Shown: positions 21,346 through 31,329 of the stretch, piece after piece | Layout of the letters: each line of letters starts with the position of its first letter | Position numbering within the stretch: the stretch's first letter is position 1 | Assembly (NCBI GenBank): GCA_947683425.1 | Contig: CANTUQ010000101.1 | Span: forward strand, 26,249,001 to 26,313,000 | Reading direction: 5' to 3' | DNA from: Excoecaria cochinchinensis | Taxonomy: Eukaryota; Streptophyta; Magnoliopsida; Malpighiales; Euphorbiaceae | Length of the DNA: 64,000 nt | Notes under the pieces: generated by a model | Databases searched by the model: none | Seen by the model: the letters and a program-made list of their open reading frames with translations, nothing else | What the model was told of the DNA's origin: nothing | Translations under genes and position numbers: made by a program

Positions 21346-23156
21346 CTAAACTGATGGCGGCGGCGGCGGTGGCGGCGTACGATCAGACTGATGCGATGAC
21401 GAGGCAAACATACCCTTCAAATTTGCCATCTCAGTGCGTAGGTCAGATAAATTTGCCATCTCATTGCGTAACTCAGATATGTAGTCCAGAGATTGTTGCA
21501 ATCGAACCTCTGAGTCTTGCCATCGAGTCTGTGACTGTTGCAATTCCGATCTCAGCTCACTTACAGTATTCTGAAGTTCAAGTACTTCTCTGGATGACCG
21601 TCTATTAGATGCAGCAGTACTTGAACCCGAGGAATGCGAGTAACAAGATTTGGCCAAAGAACCTAAGCCAAATACCCGTCCTCGCTGGTCTCTACCACCA
21701 GCCACTTCATAATAGATCTGATTCGCATCAACATGATCAGAAGTCTGTGAGCGTTGCTGAATTGCATCTTCAACTTGTTCCTGTCATAGGACAAGTGTTT
21801 TACAATAAGTAACGATTAATAATAACTAATCTTTAAAATTTGTATAATATAGTAATGTGGACATACATGTAAAATCCTTGACCGGGAATTGACAAACGTT
21901 TGACCATCATGCTTGTTTGTGTGGGTGTGTAAGAATACCTCAGGGAGTGTAGCCGGTCGACCCATCGATTGTCCCTGCAAAAATAAAAAGAATTAAAGGC
22001 GAACTATAATTTATTGACTATTCCTATAAGTTTTTACTAAAATTTTGGCAGAATTTTCCCTATATTTGGAGCATACCTCCTGTATACAAAGATAAAAAAA
22101 CACTTCAAAATTTCGACATTCAGCTACCATCCAACATTCCACAACAATGCAAACTCCTCACACAAGTAACATTCCCATCCTCCTCTATGGTAATGAGATA
22201 TATTTTAGAAATTGTAACCATTAATTACAGTGATAACAGTAATATTATGTAAAACTTACTAGTCTATCTGCATGTTCCCGATGTGACATCGACCCTCTAG
22301 TGTGCGAGCATGAACTGAGTCCATCAGGTCCTCCCCGTCTATTACTAGAATTCCGCTCTGAAATGGAAATGGCTTCAGGGGTCGCCCAATACTGTCTCCA
22401 ATATCCCCATAAATCTTCGGTCATGTAGCGAGGTCGGACACCACCATCCTTTATCAAGCAAACTAAATCTCTGTAACGTGCCCGCGCACGAGTCTCCCAC
22501 ACAGAATACATGACCTCATCAAGCGCCGGGTTCCAATAACATTTTTTCTTATAAGGCAGACAGAAAAAAAAAACAAATTGTTAGCAAGAGTAAAATATAA
22601 TTCGTTATGTAACACACAATATCATAAATGTTTTACCTTGAATTCTTCGAAATAAAAACTTTTTATTTCCTCTGACAAATTCTTCCCGGCAAATCCATCA
22701 TATTCAATTCTGTTTTTGAAAGAAGTTGTCATTATGCGTGAGCACTTTCCTGAAGGATTCAATCTAAAATATAACAATGTGAATAATGTTAGTACAAGTA
22801 ATAACTGTCATTTAAATCATAATGAATGAAATATTATTCACTTACTCCTCAGCTGTGATATTGATGTACATTCTTCCATCAACTCCAATTGAGCCAGGCG
22901 TAGGCTCTTCCGCATCTTCTGTTCCTGACCCCTGAGGTGGCATAGATTCAGGGTGTGCTATAGGAGTGGAATCCGTGGAAGGAATGGTAGATGGCGCAAC
23001 GGGTGGGATGGTCGGTGATGCGGCAGCCTGAGTGCTGGCATTGAGCCCATGCGATGAGGATCCTCCATCACCAGTACTGTCATTGCCGTCATGCAACCTC
23101 AGACGCGGAGGAATCGCCGTTCTCTTCTTTCGCTTAAACATTTTTGAACCTGTCAT
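21346..23156 (-). CDS. CACTA second gene (plant transposase Ptta/En/Spm, Transposase_24-like), multi-exon
   Basis: Exons on the minus strand that I can follow are: 23156 to about 22847 (MTGSKMFKRKKR, then a Ser/Thr/Pro-rich stretch ending near INITAEE); about 22767 to 22637 (LNPSGKCSRIM...SEEIKSFYFEEFK); about 22535 to 22260 (KKCYWNPALDEVMYSVWETRARARYRDLVC); about 21975 to 21867 (MGRPATLPEVF...); and about 21785 to 21346 (QIYYEVAGGRDQRGRVFGLGS, then a coiled coil rich in ELRSEL and EMANL). This layout, with RARARYRDLVC and RGRVFGLGS, fits the En/Spm-associated Transposase_24 family, likely a TNPA-like DNA-binding partner. No internal stop is evident in these exons. Exact exon edges are provisional. 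Confidence 0.75.
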
Positions 23157-23282
23157 TACAATGAAAATGCATATTGTCAGATAATAGAAAATAATTGCAT
23201 TGTAATAAGCATATTAAATTAATATCCAAGTCAGTGCAATATTAATTGGTCTCACATGATAAGCAAGTAGTAGTTAAACAAA

Positions 23283-24905
23283 TTATTCGCTATCGTCACT
23301 AAGCTGTAAATCGTCATTCAAATCATCCTCATTTTCTGATGTATAAGATGAAAATTCTGGCTCGTCATCAGATCCATCGCCAACCAAAGTTTCTTCATCA
23401 TCCTCACCATCAATGTCAACAAATTCATTGTGCGCATAGTTCAATGGTTCGTTATCTTCAAAATTCAGAGAGTTGTTGATTTCATGAACTTCCGATTCTT
23501 CCTCCTGAAATGCATCATTATTTTCATAACGTTCACTTTGTCCGGCGCCTTTCCTTTCATAAATGCCTCTTGGTTTTACTTTGCACGCATGCAACCATTC
23601 CGATCTGTCTCGCTTTACGCTTGGATAAGAGACATAATATACCTGTCCCACTTGCATTGCCAACACAAATGGTTCAAAGTTCCTCAATCTTCTACGCTGG
23701 TTGACTTCAACTAAATTGTATCTGCTATGTATTTTTGTTCCCACGTTAATAGTTGGATCATACCATTCGCACTTGAATAATACACAACGTTTTATTGGCA
23801 GCGCGGGGTACTCGACTTCAATTATATCAACAATTTGCCCATAATAATCCATCAACTCTCCTTGAATGCAAACCCCACTGTTTACCGTTTCCTTGTTATG
23901 ACCATGACTCTGTGTATGAAATTTATATCCATTTACGAAGTAAACCGGAAATGATTTAACATATCGCAAAGGTCCTTTTGCAAGATCAATGATGTACTTG
24001 TTGTCAATTGCATTTGTCGATGCCTACATATTCCAATAAGCAAACATCACTTAATTCATATATTTCATATATATTGTATGTATGGAAATATATGGTCAAA
24101 ATCACAACTTACATATGTCTTGAACCAATGATGAAAGTGCTTTTCGACTTCCTTATTCACCTCATTTTCATCTTTTTCAGGCATTAGATCCCGTATCCAT
24201 TCCTCAAATAATCTAAAATGCCAAAATCAATTTATATATTACACTCTTGACATAGTAAAACAAATGAATATTTGTGGGTATATATTAAACTTACCTCACA
24301 TAAGGACGAACTTCCTCGCAATTCAATAGAATATAAGTATGGGCCGCTATTAATTCATTCTCTACTAGCATTTTCCTTATTGAACGGCCATGTAAACGCC
24401 CAGGATATGTAAAAATGGATAAGTTTCCGTCCTGATTACTTGATTCCCCGCCATCATCATTACGTGGTACTTTCCGCTGTCTCGTGTGTATATGAGGCTC
24501 AAAATAATGCGAACAAAAAGTACTTGCTTCTTCGACCAAATAAGCATTACATATTGATCCTTCAACTCTAGCTTTATTTTTTACGTTTTTCTTCAAGTGA
24601 AACAAATACCTACATGATATATTTTAATGCCATTAATTAGCATACAAAGGTATAATATAATTGCAATTAAAGGTCATAGATAGTTACTGCTCAAATGGAT
24701 ACATCCAACGATATTGAACCGGACCAGCGAGTTTCGCCTCATGTGCTAAATGCACGGGGAGATGCTCCATACAATCGAAAAAACTTGGAGGAAAAATTGC
24801 TTCGAGTTTGCACAGGATTACTGGAATTTCTATTTCCAATCTAGCCATATCTGCTGCATTTATCTCGCATGACGTCAATGTTCGGAAGAACATACTTAGC
24901 TCTGT
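23283..24905 (-). pseudogene. CACTA transposase, C-terminal half only (DUF4218 and DUF4216)
   Basis: Exons on the minus strand: about 24905 to 24684 with CKLEAIFPPSFFD and GPVQYRWMYPFE (DUF4218); about 24605 to 24297 with HLKKNVKNKARVEGSICNAY; 24212 to 24113 with HFHHWFKTY; 24023 to 23283 with the DUF4216 region (KSFPVYFVNGYKF, VLFKCEWYDP, DPTINVG, PFVLAMQVGQVYYV) and an acidic tail. GT-AG junctions are visible at each step. The upstream catalytic Transposase_21 domain expected for a TNPD protein is missing. Similarity stops near 24925, followed by about 1 kb of AT-rich DNA, indicating an internal deletion. Confidence 0.85.
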
Positions 24906-24925
24906 TATAGCTTCCCAAATATTTA

Positions 24926-25949
24926 CCTTATTTAGTATTTAATCCGTACTATTTATTAATAAATATGGGCTACTGAATTAAAAAAATATATATATTTTTT
25001 TATTTTTCATCTAACGATCCATATATATTAATTACATTTAGTATGTAAAAAAATTAAAAATATTTTTGGTAAACCATATGCAAATATTAATGTACTCTAA
25101 ATTTATAAAATCAATAGGTATGTATAAATGATTAAAATTCCTATCCAGATGAACTAGTAGATATAGTTTGTTGTTATTTTTTATATTTTATTTTAGGAAA
25201 AGTTATACTTTGTTGTTTAACAAGACATAACTGCCAATTTCTTTAATTTGATAACATACAAATTTTTGGCATTTCAACAAACTTTCTTAATTTGCTATAT
25301 AATTTCCCATTTGAACTTAAATTATGTGTTCAAACATTCAAATTAATATATGGATTAAATTTTATACTAACATTTTGTCTTTCTTTGATTAAATTAACAA
25401 TTGAGATTTGATTCAAATTTATAACATTTTATACCATCTGTTTGATTTGCTTTGAGTTTTCCATTACTGATATAAAATGGAAGGGCAAGATTCCATTTTA
25501 ATTGCTTTTAGATTTTAATTGATTGAGGATTGAGAGAGATTATGGCCAAGATTATTGTAGAATATACAATTCCTATACAGGAATCTTTGAACTATATATA
25601 TATATATATATCTAATTAATTAAAGAAAATCATTAATTTCAGGATATAGTACTATATATGATTTTATCACTTAATTAAGAAGATATTTTAATTTTAATTT
25701 TTTTTACACTTTTTAACAATTAGAACATAAATTCAATTAATTGTTGGTGTAATTAAAAATAATATATATTTATTCAACAATACTTAACTAACATAAATAA
25801 ATTAATAATAATAACAATCATATTAACAATAATAATAATATAATCAACTCAACAATAATAATAATAATATTATTAGTAATAATAATATTAATAATAATTA
25901 ATATTAATAAGCAAAATCAAATTACTAATATTATTATTATTATCTGAAT

Positions 25950-25985
<36 letters not shown>

Positions 25986-26010
25986 TTTTTAACTAAAAAA
26001 AAAAAAAAAT
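24926..26010. other. AT-rich, microsatellite-bearing filler inside the CACTA
   Basis: About 1.1 kb of low-complexity AT-rich DNA ends in interrupted AAT/ATT repeats (25790-25985). I find no coding remnant. It occupies the place where the transposase catalytic exons should be. Confidence 0.7.
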
Positions 26011-26395
26011 TTAGGGAGCAGATCGGTACCGGATGCTGGAGGAGAGGAGGAGGAGGAGCGGAGGGAGGAGGAGGCGGCGGAGGAGGAGAGGCGGACCGGC
26101 AAGCAGGCTGATCGGAGTGGAGGACGCCGGCGTCACGCGGAGGGAGGGAAAGAAGGGGAAGATCGGAGCGGGAAGAGGGAAGGAAGGGGAGAGAGGGAAG
26201 GAAGGGGAGAGCGGAGGAGGAGGGGAGCAAGGGGACCGGCGATCGGACGGGAGGGGCGGACCGCCTGCAGGGGCGCGGTGGCCGGCGGCGTGAGGGCAGG
26301 GGGGCAGAGAGAGGGAGGAGAGAGAGAGGGAGGTGAGAGGGAGGAGAGATAGGGCAGAGGGAGGGGATCGGGTTTTGAATCTGAATTTTTAATTT
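26011..26395. other. Purine-rich GC-rich tract at the transposase 5' side of the CACTA
   Basis: A sharp switch to GGAGGAGG- and GGGAGAGAG-type sequence (C/T-rich on the minus strand) lies just inside the right subterminal repeats. It is probably the promoter or 5'UTR of the minus-strand transposase gene. The Arg/Gly-rich reading on the plus strand is a composition artefact. Confidence 0.5.
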
Positions 26396-26835
26396 TAGCG
26401 ACGGAAGCTCTTTTTCCGTCGCTAATATTACCGACGGAAGAGATAAACCGTCGGTAATTTTAGCGACGGAATATACTTCCCCGTCGTTAAATAAAACGTA
26501 AATATTTTATTTTCCTTTTAGCGACGGTGAATGTGACCGTCGCTATATTTAGCGACGGTTATCATATACCGTCGCTAATTTTACGACGGTTTTCTTAAAC
26601 CGTCGCTATTTTTAGCGACGTTTTAGTTTTCCGTCACTAAATACTGTCGCAGAATATGGAGGGAAAAGTTGGCGCCATATTTAGCGACGGAATACAATTT
26701 CCGTCGCTAATTAGCGGCGGCTAAATGTATCCGTCGGCATTTAGCGACGGAAATAGTTTTCCGTCGCTAAATAGCGGCGAAATGTTACTTCCGCCGCTAT
26801 TTAGCGACGGAAAAATCTCCGTCGCTATTATTCTC
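26396..26835. repeat. CACTA subterminal repeats, right end
   Basis: About 18 copies of AGCGACGG or its complement CCGTCGCT occur in both orientations. They are spaced roughly 15-40 bp apart and often paired as short inverted repeats. They are the functional counterpart of the left-end ACCGACGG cluster but with a changed core. Confidence 0.85.
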
Positions 26836-26980
26836 TTTTCTTGTAGTGGCCCTTAGAAAACAAGATTACGTTTTTAACAATGAAAACAATAATCAATATC
26901 AGTGTATCAACATGCACTTCAACAGAACCAAATATATATATATCACATACATAAAATTTGAATCAATCGAATATACAAGT

Positions 26981-26993
26981 GGCTCTGATACCA
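26981..26993 (-). promoter_or_regulatory. Copia primer-binding site (initiator Met-tRNA type)
   Basis: On the minus strand TGGTATCAGAGCC begins one base after the 5' LTR end. It matches the sequence classically complementary to the 3' end of plant initiator methionine tRNA, used to prime minus-strand DNA in copia elements. It fixes the element's orientation. Confidence 0.92.
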
Positions 26994-26994
26994 C

Positions 26995-28608
26995 TGTTGG
27001 GTTTCAACGGATTAATACAACATCAAATGCAGCGGAATAAAATTGAAACCCGAAACAGGATCCAAGTATTTTCGATTAATTCAAAAGGAAGATATTAAAA
27101 TTACTAACCTTTAGAATGAAATTAACTCCTTTAATCCGGACTGAAGACGCTGCCTTTAACACGAACGTCCTCTATCGGTATCCACACGTACGAACAAATG
27201 AACAGAAGACGCAGGGGTGCTAGCTCCCTTGAATGTGAATGGATTTTAATTTTCTTTCTTTCTCAAAGAAGAATGGTGGCTCTGTTTTCTTTTCTTTCTT
27301 TCTCAAAGAAGAACGATGGCTGTATTTTCTTTTCTTTCTTACTCTCTAATAATAAAGAATGCAGCCACTCTAATCCTTTTCTACGTTAGAACGTGATTAG
27401 TGTTTTATTTAGGGTTAAACTCTTTATTAACATATATCCCATATATAACTGTATATATATTTCAAATCCTTTTCCTCTTAGGAAAAGATAAATGAGGATA
27501 TTTTCTCTTAATTCAAAATTAAGATATAATATACATATATTTATATATATTTATTTATTTATTTATTATTCAAAATAATAAGAAATAATATATTAATACA
27601 TATTATTATCTCATATTCAAAATAAGAGATATTTATATGTATAAATATATATATATAAATATGTAATTTCGAAATTAAATATAAATACCTATATTTATAT
27701 TTTATTCCGAAATAACCCAATAAAATCCATTATGTTCATTTTGCTCTTGGTGTGTGACCCAATAGGTTTATATTATGTTGGCAGTGGGCCTAATCCCATG
27801 ATAAGCCCACAAGTCATAATTGGTCTCTAGTAAGACATTATGACTACCCAAATAATATAAATATCGTTAGTCCGATTTTAACCTGACAATAGAACATGTT
27901 ATTATCCTTTTGTCACACGATATCTTGTTCGAACATAAGTCATGGTCCATGTCAAACTTAAATTGTTCAAACATATAATTTCTCGATCACTAAGCAGACT
28001 GATAAATTCAAATGACATTGATGACACTATCAATTCATTCGAGCACGGCCATGCATTTTACAGTCCTACTTATCGAGGGGCCCAATAGATATCTCTCTCA
28101 TTAGAGAGGGACAAATTCCATCTTGATTATTCACTTTCCTCCGCATAATTCTCATTATGTCCGATCATAAACTTTATAATTATCCGATTAAAGATAACGT
28201 TTGATTATGTCAAAACATAATGATCCTTATGTAGGAAACTATGATAACCTCAGGTCAAAGGATTCAATAACATATCTATTATAAGATCACTTATGACACT
28301 ATCCCATGAAGTGATCTTATAGTGGGTCTATCCAGTACTTTGTTCTCTAGTAAGTACCTATAAATTTGATTTATATCAACATATATAATCATCCCATGAT
28401 TATCAATGCAAATTTATACTAGTCTTAATTTATCTTTATGCCCTTTATTGATAAATGACTAGGGACAACATGAATAACATTGTTATTCATAAACATTACA
28501 ATAATGTAACATGCCAATAATATCAATGTTAAGAAAACCATTATATAAATGAAAATGTAATGATTACATCAAGGTCCAAATGTTTGGCCTAGGGCATAAC
28601 CACTAACA
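26995..28608 (-). repeat. 5' LTR of copia element
   Basis: This 1,614-bp partner of 13654-15275 is bordered by the primer-binding site on one side and the GAAGG target duplication on the other. Most differences from the other LTR are transitions, which suggests a recent insertion. Confidence 0.95.
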
Positions 28609-28613
28609 GAAGG

Positions 28614-29353
28614 CTGGTAAGCGAAAATTGGAAGATGAATCTTCTCCAGTCACGACCAAGGGAAAAGAATTGGTAAAACAGGATGATGCTATGAAATCAA
28701 AATATTTTGAATTCTTAGCCTGGATGAACACTTCAGCTGGCTTGGCTATCAAAGAGCCATCCCCTGTTCAGAAGCCCTCTGCATCCAGTGCTTCCTCCAG
28801 CACATCTGGTAAGTTCCCTAGCTCAACTAAGTCATTTGGTTCTGATAATCTTGCTGAGCCTGCAGAAATATCTGGGAGCAAATCCTCTTCTGAGGCAACC
28901 CCTACTGGTCCTGAGTCTGGAAGTTCCTCTTCTAAGGATGCACTTTCAAGTCCTCCTGCTGCGGCAGTTGAGAAATCTCCTAGCATCCAGACACCCACTG
29001 CTCCTCCAGCTCACATAGATACTCCTCCTGTTCATTATATGGACGAAGCTCAACTCAAAAAATTTGAGGAACACATTGTCTCTGCCTCTGCACTATTTCA
29101 ACAACTGGGTAATGTCTTCAGTCAGCTAGCTGCCACAATTCCTTTGCTTATCTCCCAATCGACTGAAGGTGCTCCTATTCTATCTCCTTTGAAAATGCCC
29201 AAATCCCCGGTACCAGAAGAAGAAGAAGTCTCTTTCCCTACTAAATCTGTTTTTACTCGTCGCAAGTCAAACTGCACTATTCTATGTACTCAGAATCCCC
29301 CAAAGCCTAGTCAGCCTGGGAGTAGTATTCGCCCCATGGATGTTGATACCTGA
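28614..29353 (+). CDS. Sirevirus env-like gene, C-terminal part
   Basis: This part continues the frame of 12795-13653 directly after the second GAAGG copy. The base left over at 13653 plus 28614-28615 completes a codon, followed by GKRKLEDESSP. It contains a Ser/Pro/Thr-rich stretch and a short helical or coiled segment (QLKKFEEHIVSASALFQQL), and ends PMDVDT at TGA. Excluding the insertion, the gene would be about 533 codons without a stop. Sirevirus env-like proteins commonly end in a coiled coil; function is unproven. Confidence 0.8.
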
Positions 29354-29469
29354 CTTTCTGTATGGTACTTTTTTTCTTGTTCTTATTGTTCTCATTTTGC
29401 TACATTTTGGATTACTTCTTTTTGTTGTCAGTTCTTTTTGTTTTTTCTCATGGATTCCTCCCTTTTGAT

Positions 29470-29813
29470 TGATGACAAAAAGGGGGAGAATGGAATGGTG
29501 TTTGAACATTTTTTTTTGTTGAATTGCTGAATACTGTCAACAACATGAATTTTTTTTTCTGATCATTGCTGAGTTGTTGAACTGTTAATTTGTCTATATG
29601 GATGGATTGTTACCATTAAGTGCTGAACTGTTGGATGGGTTGTGGTTGTTGATTGAACTGTTAATGTGGTTATATTTTTTTTAACAGGGTATATATATAT
29701 AAGTGTATTATTAACCCCCATGCACATATTTAGGGGGAGCATGTTTTTACTAACCTAGATAGACTTCTAATTGGAGTTTATTAAGATTTTGTCATCATCA
29801 AAAAGGGGGAGAT
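29470..29813 (+). promoter_or_regulatory. Three Sirevirus polypurine tracts
   Basis: AAAAAGGGGGAGAATGG (about 29478), TAGGGGGAGCATG (about 29730) and CAAAAAGGGGGAGAT (about 29799) precede the LTR, the last one touching it. Multiple conserved polypurine tracts upstream of the 3' LTR are a described hallmark of Sireviruses. Confidence 0.8.
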
Positions 29814-30952
29814 TGTTGGCCCAAGGTCACATCCCGATTTTAATGGTTATCAAACCTTAAATAAACTCTATTAAGAACTCTTTTCTAAGCAAATTTCTGC
29901 AAAAACTTTTCTATGGGTATATCTGATATAAAGGATCACAATTCTGAAGACAGCATGGATTTAAGTTGTAAATTTATTTATTGCTTTAGATTATTAGAAA
30001 ATTAGGGTATTAAAATGTAAGATCAAATTGAGGCAAAATATTTTTACTCATGCATACACTTTATAGTTTTAAAATTGCACAAAAATGTTTTTAAGTTAGA
30101 AAATGAACTTTTGATCAAAACTGTTTTTCGTCAGAAATTAGTTTTTGAGAAAATGAATTTCTGTGGTTCAGAGTTATAAAAGAATTTCTAAATGAATTTC
30201 TATCTACTAATTTCTAACTGAATTTCTGCTCGTATCAGAATTCTGAGCAAAACTCAGAATCGCACAAAAAGACAAAATAATGGCCATATAACGGCTAGTT
30301 GCATTTTTAACTGGTCTGTTTTGTTCTCCAACAGCCATAAACGGCTAGTTCTTGATTTAAGCATTCAAAACTAATTTTTTTAGTATAAATACATGATGTT
30401 TTACCCTTTAGAAGGTTATAAAAAGTTTGGAAAGAATTTATACCTCTTAAGAGAAAAAGCTTAATTTGTTAATTTCACTTTCCACATCTTTGTACTTCAT
30501 CCTTTACTTATTCTCCTCAATTTGATTATAGTTTTTGTTGTAATCTTCTTGTGAGGAAATTCTTTTGTAAAAAAGATTGTGAGATAGGTTAGCTTGAAAC
30601 CTAGAAGAGAGAATTCTAGTAAGGTTTTTAATTTTTTACTTTGAAAAAAAGATTGTGGGTAAATATACAAATTTAGAATTGTATATTGGCTTTTACTCTT
30701 GCACTTAAAAGAGTTAAGATTGAAGAAAGGCTCAAGTAAGTGGAACTTGGGGAGTGGATGTAGGCATGTTGGTCGAACCACTATAAATTCTGTGTGCAAG
30801 TTTTTCTGATCTCTATTCTGTAACTCTACACTCTCTCTAATCTGTTAACTAAGTTTGGTCTTCTATAATTCAAATATGTTCAATTAGAAATTCAGCCAGA
30901 AAATTTCGAAATACCCAATTCACCCTCCTCTTGTGTGTCTTTGGGACCTACA
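29814..30952 (+). repeat. 3' LTR of the Sirevirus
   Basis: The LTR starts TGTTGGCCC after the final polypurine tract and ends GGGACCTACA. A TATAAATA box lies at about 30385. Near the 3' end it carries GTGGATGTAGGC and CGAACCACTATAAA, phrases I recognise from Sirevirus LTRs. The right flank is a DC1-domain coding sequence, so the element landed in or beside that gene. The 5' LTR should lie left of the window. Confidence 0.85.
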
Positions 30953-31329
30953 CCTTCACCGGCTAATTTTCGTGGTAGCTTAGCACAACAAGGATGCAAG
31001 TCATTCGGTTTCTCATGGGAGCACTGGTACACAAATCCTCTTACATCTTTCCAACAACCATCACAAACCCTACCACCCAATCTCGGAGATTCTTGGTAGA
31101 AACTGAATTCGCATTTTTTGAAGAAATTGTGATAGAAAGTAGAGGAAGGAATAGCACATTCTTTGTGCAAGTGAAAGTTGCATTGATAGCATGCACCAAA
31201 CCCTAGCTCTTTGCATCCATCACAAGGGAATGGTGCATAAGGACTCTCTAGATAAAGAAGGTGTGGTGGATGGCTTGGATGTGATATCTCGGTTAGAAGC
31301 ACGATGCTAATGAAAAAGGCTTGAATCTA
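30953..31329 (-). pseudogene. DC1 (Cys/His-rich C1) domain protein, fragment cut by Sirevirus
   Basis: The minus-strand frame contains HPPHLLYLESPYAPFPCDGC, ACYQCNFHLHKECA, RVCDGCWKDVRGFVYQC and NDLHPCCAKLP. This is the Cys/His spacing of plant DC1 domains, which are zinc-binding and belong to a large plant-specific family. The reading frame runs into the Sirevirus LTR after KLAGEG. Upstream, an in-frame stop lies just before 31320 and there is no ATG before the first motif, so the start is lost or in another exon. The rest of the gene should be on the far side of the Sirevirus, outside the window. This is host sequence; a broken gene is the best call. Confidence 0.82.

Larger units (their letters stand above)
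20926..26848 (-). mobile_element. CACTA (En/Spm) transposon, internally deleted
   Basis: The ends are CACTACAAGAAAA at 20926 and TTTTCTTGTAGTG ending 26848, a perfect terminal inverted repeat. The 3-bp target duplication GCC is at 20923-20925 and 26849-26851. Subterminal repeats flank both ends. Coding remnants on the minus strand are the C-terminal transposase region (23283 to about 24905) and a second gene (21346 to 23156). The catalytic transposase core is absent, so movement would need help in trans. Insertion site: leader of the copia element. Confidence 0.95.
13654..28608 (-). mobile_element. Complete Ty1/copia element, itself hosting a CACTA element
   Basis: The ends are TGTTGG...TAACA. 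The same 5-bp target duplication GAAGG lies at 13649-13653 and 28609-28613. The two LTRs (13654-15275 and 26995-28608) differ by only about 20 substitutions and an 8-bp microsatellite indel by my eye count. Coding direction is minus: 5' LTR on the right, primer-binding site at 26981-26993, leader, gag-pol (19252 to 15290), 3' LTR on the left. Of its 14,955 bp, 5,923 are the nested CACTA. It interrupts the Sirevirus env-like gene. Confidence 0.95.

Noticed and set aside
26033..26293. Arg/Gly-rich ORF on the plus strand
   Set aside because: It is a by-product of the GGAGGAGG purine tract. The antisense ORF over the same bases is equally low-complexity.
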